A stretch of DNA of 64,000 nucleotides, from contig JBOZIK010000001.1 of assembly GCA_051453625.1 (NCBI GenBank), positions 262,225,450 through 262,289,449 on the forward strand. Direction: 5' to 3'. This DNA is from Welwitschia mirabilis (taxonomy: Eukaryota > Gnetophyta > Gnetopsida > Welwitschiales). The notes below the pieces were generated by a model. That model was not told the origin of the DNA and ran no database searches. It saw only the letters and a program-made list of their open reading frames with translations. Positions 58,341 through 64,000 of this stretch are shown here, in pieces. Position numbers and translations under genes: made by a program. Within the stretch, counting starts at the first letter, position 1. Every line of letters begins with the position of its first letter.

Positions 58341-58419
58341 GTAAGCATAAATTTACCATTTTAAAGACTTTAATAAGAGAATCCTAAATATTCTAAGTTA
58401 TGGAAAGATCTAATTAGAA

Positions 58420-59215
58420 GGAAATAAAAATAAACTATACCTCATAAAGTCTTCTTAGCCCAATCTATAACCAACTTAGTTTTACAAAAATGTTCTAAGT
58501 ATAAGGATTTAGGGGTAGCAATAGTTAGTGTCACATTAAAAGAGAATAAAAAACTAAATAAAGCCTTAATCGATATAGAAGAGAGTGTTAATATTATGCC
58601 TTTACACATTTGTCAATGATCTAGTTTAGAAAATATAATTAAGTCTATAAGTATTGTCTTAGAATTATCAGATACATTAATAAAGATATCTTTAAGAGTA
58701 ATCAAAAATTTGGTGATTCTAATTAAAGAAGCATTCTATCCAATAGATATGGTTAGGATTAAAGTTAAGCGTAATGAAGGTTATTCATTACTTCTAGGTA
58801 GAGCTTTTATGCAAGTCCTCATTGTATTATCAATATTAGAACTGGAATAATGGAATGTTACTTAGGAAATAAAAAGTTTACCATTAGAATTTTTAATGCT
58901 AATAAAAAGAATTTAGGTGATGAGTTGATTATTGAAGGAGAAATTAAGCCAAGCCTATTTTAACAACATCATCCACTTTTGAAGAAATATGATTAATACT
59001 TCATGAGCCTATCTTGTTTGACGATCCATTTGAAGTAGAAAACTTGAAAGCTTTTAATGATGATCAACTTAACTATAAGCATTTAATTATCAACTATTTT
59101 AATGAAGAGAATAGAGCTACTAAAAATGTATATTATGTAGAAGTCGAAAATCCAAATAAAACTAAAATTTCGTATTCTAAGGAAGGTTGTCCACCCCAAT
59201 TATCTAGATAATAGT
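58420..59215 (+). pseudogene. Athila-type protease region, copy 2
   Basis: Near 58565-58615: ALIDIEESVNIMPLHICQ, where the family has D-L-G-A-S-V-N. The catalytic aspartate remains but the glycine is glutamate. A later 'LLLGRAFM' matches the LLGRPFL flap end. The frame 59014-59211 is the linker to RT. Pseudogene. Confidence 0.7.
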
Positions 59216-59379
59216 TCAAGATGATATTTAACTTTAATGAAAATTTAATAAAAACTAAAAATATAAATCTAAATCTTAAACCTTTACCGATTGGATTGAA
59301 ATATATCTTTCTATGTAATGATAAAAAAAAAAGGTTTAATAATAAATGAGAATTTATTCCCTTAAAAAAAGTTGATTTT

Positions 59380-60260
59380 AATCTCACTTTTAAATTCTAA
59401 GATTAATGTGTTTGTGTGATCCCATGAAGATTTAACATCAATTCCTACCTTCCTTATTTAACATAAAATCTACTATGAGAAGAATGCAAAACCAAATAGG
59501 AAATCCCAACATAGAGTAAATCTATCCCTTAAATAAGTCATAAAGAAAGAAATCATTAAATTAATGAATGCTAAGATTATTTATGCCATAGATGATAGTG
59601 CATTGATTATCCCTTTTAAACTAGTGCCTAAGAAATATGGAACAAGAATAATGTGTATTGATTTCAAAAAATTAAATGAAGTAATCAAGAAAGAACATAG
59701 TCCTTTATCTTTTCTTAATCAAATAATGGATAGAATCTAAGGACATGTCTTTTATTACTTTATTAATAGGTATAATGATTCTAATCATGTTTGTATCACT
59801 AGTAAGAAGCTAGTTAAAAAAAAATTTACTTCACCTTTTAGAATATTTGCCTTTATACACATGCCTTTTGGACTTTGCAATGCTTCTGGTGCTTTTTAAC
59901 ATGTAATAATGGGTATCTTTTTTGATATTTTAGAGGATTTAATAAAAAATTTTATTGATGATTTCTCAATCTATGATAAAACTTTGAACAAGTCTTAGAA
60001 AGGTTAGAGAAAGTCCTTGATAGAGGCATTGACATTGACTTACATTTGAGTTGGGAGAAGAGTTTCTTTTCAGTAGAAAATGGAATTGTCTTAGGTCATC
60101 ACATTTCTAATAAAGGAATTAGGATGGACCATGAAAAAATGAGCATCATTAAAAACATAACTCCTCTAACAAATGTAAAACAAATTTAATCGTTTCTTAA
60201 TTATTGTGATTTTTATCATCATTCTATTTAAGATTACGCTAAAATTTATAAACCCTTCAC
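59380..60260 (+). pseudogene. Athila-type reverse transcriptase, copy 2
   Basis: Copies element RNA to DNA in a live element. The order of motifs is complete: KYGTRIMCIDFKKLNEV with the first catalytic aspartate, PLSFLNQIMDRI, FRIFAFIHMPFGLCNASGAF, NFIDDFSIYD (the F-I-D-D active site is still present), then 'ENGIVLGHHISNKGIRMD' and 'FLNYCDFYHH'. Stops at about 59740, 59898, 59997 and 60188 and several shifts break it. Confidence 0.82.
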
Positions 60261-60299
60261 TCATTACTTGAAAAAGAAGATAAATTTAAATAGAATAAA

Positions 60300-60790
60300 T
60301 CTTATTATCTTGCTTTTGAAATAATTAAAGATAAGATCTCTTTCACACCTATTATAATGGGACCTAATTAGAATAAAGATTTTAAGTTGATCTGTGATGC
60401 TAGTAACGTTATCATGGGTGTAGTTCTTAAAAAAAATATAAAAATGATTATAAGATTATATCTTATCATAGTAAAACTTTGTTTAAATCTCAAATAAATT
60501 ATAATACTACTAAAAAAGAAATGTTAGGAATAATTTATTATCTTGATATACTTAAATACTATTTTTTAGGCTTTTATATGAATGTTTATAACAATCATGT
60601 AGTGATTAGATACTTCATGACTAAGAAAGATTCTAGTGTTAAACTCATAAGATGGATCCTCTTCATTCAAGGATTTAATTTAACTAGCATTGATAAAGCA
60701 GAAAAGCATAATAGTATAGTATATCATTTATCACATCTTTCTTCTTCTCTTGATTATCTTTTGATTAACATTTCTTTTCTAGGTGAATAA
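60300..60790 (+). pseudogene. Athila-type RNase H, copy 2
   Basis: Starts with KLICDASNVIMGVVLKKN around 60385-60440 (D-A-S catalytic start). After a shift it continues in the open frame 60479-60790: 'INYNTTKKEMLGIIYYLDIL', VIRYFMTKKDSSVKLIRWIL and AEKHNSIVYHLSHL. The last stretch replaces the usual 'N.VADHLSRL' with 'NSIVYHLSHL', so the final catalytic aspartate is lost. Confidence 0.78.
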
Positions 60791-60904
60791 CTTTTTGCCA
60801 TATATTTAATTCATCCTCCTCCTAGGTATGTTAACATACTTAATTATCTTTTTACCATAAAAACACCACAACATTGTACTCAAAATAAAAAAAAAAAAAA
60901 ACCT

Positions 60905-62088
60905 TTTCCAATATATAAACATGAATGGATATAAACACATCTATACCACTGGTGCAAAGACAAGATCATAAGAAAATACATACTTAAATGAAAAAAATAA
61001 GACATTCTTATTCATTTCCATGGTAGTGTTTATGAAAGTCATTTTAGTGAATAAAAAATAGTAATAAAAATTCTTTACTTTGGTTTTTACTAGTCTATTC
61101 ATTTTTAGGACTCTTTTGATTTTGCTAGAAGGTGTAATGCTTGTCAACATTATCATAGTCTTAGTTTTTATCATGATATGCTCCTTAAAACTATTCTTAA
61201 ATATGAACCTTTTTATTATTAGAGAATTAATTTTATAAACCTTATTAAACCACCTTCTAATAATAAAAACTACATTTTGGTCACTATTTATTATGTTACT
61301 AAATGGATTAAAGTTATTCCTACTTTTATGAATGATTCCCAAAATTTTTGTACTTTTTTAGGACTTATATTTTCCAACATTTTAATTGTTTTAGAATTGT
61401 TATTAGTAATGAAGAAACTCATTTTATTAATTAACTTTTTAAAAAGATTCTTTTATTCATTAGAATTGAACATAATGTATCTTGTGATTATTATCCATAA
61501 ACTAATGGTGAATCTAAAAATTTAAATAGAGAAACAAAGAAAATGCTACAAAAACTTATCTCTCTTAATAAGAAATCTTGCGCTTCGAACTTAATAATGT
61601 TCTTTGGGCCTATCATACTACTTGATATAATTCTCTTGGTTTTCACCTTATAAACTTGTATCTGGACACATTTATATTTTACCTGTTGATGTTTTTTATA
61701 ACTCCTATCATTTTTTCCATCAACTTAATATTATAGACCTTTATAAACATATTAAAGATATATTTGTTCAACTTGATCATCTAAATGAGAAATGTACTCA
61801 TACTATACATTGTCAACTATTCATAGAGCTTAAGCTAAGTTTAGACATGATAGAAAGTTACTTCATGAAAGGTTTAAACCTAGTTAAGTTCTTCTTTTAT
61901 ACAATACCAGAGTACATCTTTTACATAACAAGTTGACCTTTAAGTAATTAGGTTCTTATCTTATAAAGTACATTCTAATGGCTTCATTAAGATTTTTGAC
62001 TTAGATATTAAGGAGATTTAGAAAGTTAATGAACAATGGTTGAAAATATATGAAAAACCTTTTGATGCAATCTTCAACATGATATAAG
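60905..62088 (+). pseudogene. Athila-type integrase, copy 2
   Basis: A zinc-binding part is readable in shifting frames (near 61110-61150, ARRCNACQ, the C..C half of HHCC). The core follows: 'NYILVTIYYVTKWIKVIPT' (61263-61325, where the catalytic D before YV has become I), NGESKNLNRETKK-like text near 61505-61540, and 'PYKLVSGHIYILPVDV' near 61645-61690. The C-terminal end reads VNEQWLKIYEKPFDAIFN and stops at about 62086-62088, the normal end of this polyprotein. No envelope-like ORF follows. Confidence 0.75.
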
Positions 62089-64000
62089 TAATTGTTTTAG
62101 AGGTTTTCCTTGAAGGGAATAAATTATACCCTACCATTATTTGAATTCTCTCTTAGCTTATTTCTTTGATGAATGTTATAATATCATTTAATCATCTTTA
62201 AAACTTAAGTCATATGTTTTTTAATGAAGTTTTCATGACTAGTATTTATAGTTGGTTATTTTTATAACGATAAGATTGGATTTACCCAATCTTAAGACAT
62301 TCACATATCTATGAACTTCATTTTGAAGGAAGATGCATTAGTTATTGTAATTTTTTTTAATAGTATAATGTCTTTTATTGTTTAAGTGTGTTCTTTGCTA
62401 TCTTTTTTTTTACTTATTTACCTTTATCTTTTTGAGTGTGTGACCATGTGGGAGTTATTTGTGTGGGAAAAAAAATAAAAGGAAAAAAATTAATGGTAAT
62501 TTTCTATTGTAATTATGCTAAAATACATGGTTACCATAATGTCTTATCACACTAGGATGATGTTTGTCAAAAAGAACCTTTGGCAGTGTTGGTAGCTATT
62601 CAGAACTCCACTAGGGGGTTAGTTAGTCATTCTTTATAGGTCCTTACTTCTATGACTATGGTTGCACTCCTCTCATCATGGAAAGTAGTAATAAAACTTT
62701 GAGGTTATAAGATTAGTGGTGTTTTTGGTATTATTATAGGCATTGCTTGTTTCTTAGACTCTTAGTATTTCTATATGATCATTTCTTTTTTGAGGATTTT
62801 AATGTGTTTTGGGGTGTGAGTAGGTAAATTAATTTATGAGTAGCTTTTGATCTTATCATTCATTGTTCTAAATACTTAGTCTTTGGTGTTATCATAATCA
62901 CTACCTTATCAAGTGAAACTTTATAAAGTCGATACATTTTACCATTCATTTTTAGTTAGGTAGCTTTATGATGTCCTCCAAGGGGATTTACTAGGTTAGA
63001 ATTTAGAGTAGGTAAGCTCTCTTATTTATGTTTCTTATATCCATTTTCATTCGACATTTCTTTAGTTCTTTAGTTTATTATTTCAAAGTCATTTTTATAA
63101 TTTTTCATCTTCATTTAGGATATTATCATTCAGTAGTTTCCTTATTGCTATTCATGTGATTTCTATTAAGGACAAGTTATTTTTTTAAAACATTTTTAAT
63201 TAGATAATCATATCTTATGCTTTACAATTTTTATAAGTTTCTTTTAAGTCTTTCGGAGTTTTACATACTTCTAGAATTATTTCTTAGTTTGATCACATTT
63301 GTTTAGTTTTTCTTTAATAGCATTTATTCTTCTTAGTGCATTTTTATTGTTCTATATTTCAATTCTTTTGTATTTTCCTTCTTATGTTTGTTCGTCACAA
63401 CTCTTCATCATTTCCAATTTTTCCAACTTTCTGATACATTCTAATACCTTCACTCTAATATCTAAGCCTAAATTATTTAATTATCATCTCAACATTTTTG
63501 AAAATTTTCAAAGTCTTATCATTCATTTGGTCATTTAGACAGTACTAAAGAATGATGCTAAGACTTTTTTTTTTTTAATAGTCATCTTAAGAATGTTATC
63601 TAGATGATCTGATTGGATGATCGTGTGATAAAACCATAGCTTTACTTCTTTTCCTTTATTTTTCTTTCATTCTCTATCATTTTTGCCTATTCTCTCAAGA
63701 GACAACAAATATCCCTATCCCTACAAACATGTTGAAACTTGTCTTAGTCAAATTCGTGCCCCAAATTTTCAGATTTTACAAGATTTTGTAAAATGAGGTA
63801 TGTTTTTCTTTCTCTTTCTTTTTTTTTTTTGATATTTTTTCTCTCATTTTTAAGCCTTTTAATGTATAGATTCCACATAGATTGTCCATTTTTTCATCCT
63901 TTTCAATTTGAAACTTATAGACCTAGTTTTCACCATTTATTTTGCAAGTTATGATAAAATGTATACTTTATGAGGTAGAATTAGGTTTTTAATTTTAAAC
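62089..64000 (+). other. Post-integrase region, possible 3' LTR
   Basis: A purine run (gtgggaaaaaaaataaaagg, from 62462) could be the polypurine tract, with an LTR to its right. A motif ATCTAGATGATCTG at about 63598-63611 recalls the ATC.AGATGA blocks of the Athila-like LTRs. No clear LTR border or coding frame is seen; 63299-63538 is a hydrophobic chance frame. The region ends with T-rich runs and continues beyond the window. Confidence 0.35.

Noticed and set aside
61277-61525. Separate small membrane protein on the plus strand (and the minus frame 60941-61342)
   Set aside because: The plus frame is part of the decayed Athila integrase; the minus frame is its shadow.

Overview
The window looks like a gene-poor, strongly AT-rich stretch of a flowering-plant nuclear genome made almost entirely of old, nested transposable elements. 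The evidence is plant-type Ty1/copia and Ty3/gypsy (chromovirus and Athila lineage) polyproteins, initiator-Met-type primer binding sites (TGGTATTAGAGC and variants), a CACTA DNA transposon with 3-bp target duplications, and a plant-specific PLS-type PPR gene fragment plus a PDR-type ABCG transporter fragment. I found no intact host gene, no tRNA or rRNA gene and no CRISPR array. Nearly every coding remnant is broken by stops and frameshifts, most of them explainable as C-to-T or G-to-A changes. The species cannot be told from the sequence. Seven runs of N matter for interpretation (415-514, 8656-8665, 10101-10200, 14456-15335, 22927-23026, 38994-39416, 44703-45294, with an eighth at 57355-57454).

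Layout from left to right. 1-4155: minus-strand copia element (integrase, pre-integrase, protease, gag, PBS, LTR), with its integrase-side segment repeated across a gap. 4208-5599: Athila-type PBS and LTR, minus strand. 5608-15583: a plus-strand chromovirus, best read as a truncated 5' LTR tail, PBS, decayed gag, a shrunken pol, and a very long 3' LTR carrying a TATA box, nine copies of a 24-bp repeat and a TG microsatellite. 15692-17285: a deleted copia element that keeps only gag between two short LTRs. 17492-25915: LTR remnants (a minus-strand LTR with a second diverged copy, a copia LTR, a solo LTR with a perfect 5-bp target duplication) in otherwise featureless AT-rich DNA. 25916-31011: two SIRE/Maximus-like LTRs facing each other around a decayed accessory ORF. 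31012-38335: a second plus-strand gypsy-type element whose LTR tails carry tRNA-like Pol III boxes.

38883-48591 is the most interesting object: a 9.7-kb CACTA element with matching terminal inverted repeats and an AAT target duplication on both sides. It contains no recognisable transposase in the readable sequence, but carries side by side in the same orientation a PPR gene fragment (about 41880-43304) and a PDR-type ABCG transporter fragment (about 43800-44565) that still shows an intron. This is a Pack-CACTA style gene-capture element.

48592-64000: decayed sequence with a faint copia trace, then an Athila-like plus-strand region. It holds an LTR-like segment, a gag-to-RT segment ending at a gap, and then a second copy running gag, protease, RT, RNase H and integrase to about 62088. 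None of these parts work together as a host pathway; the logic of the window is successive insertion, deletion and cytosine-deamination decay.
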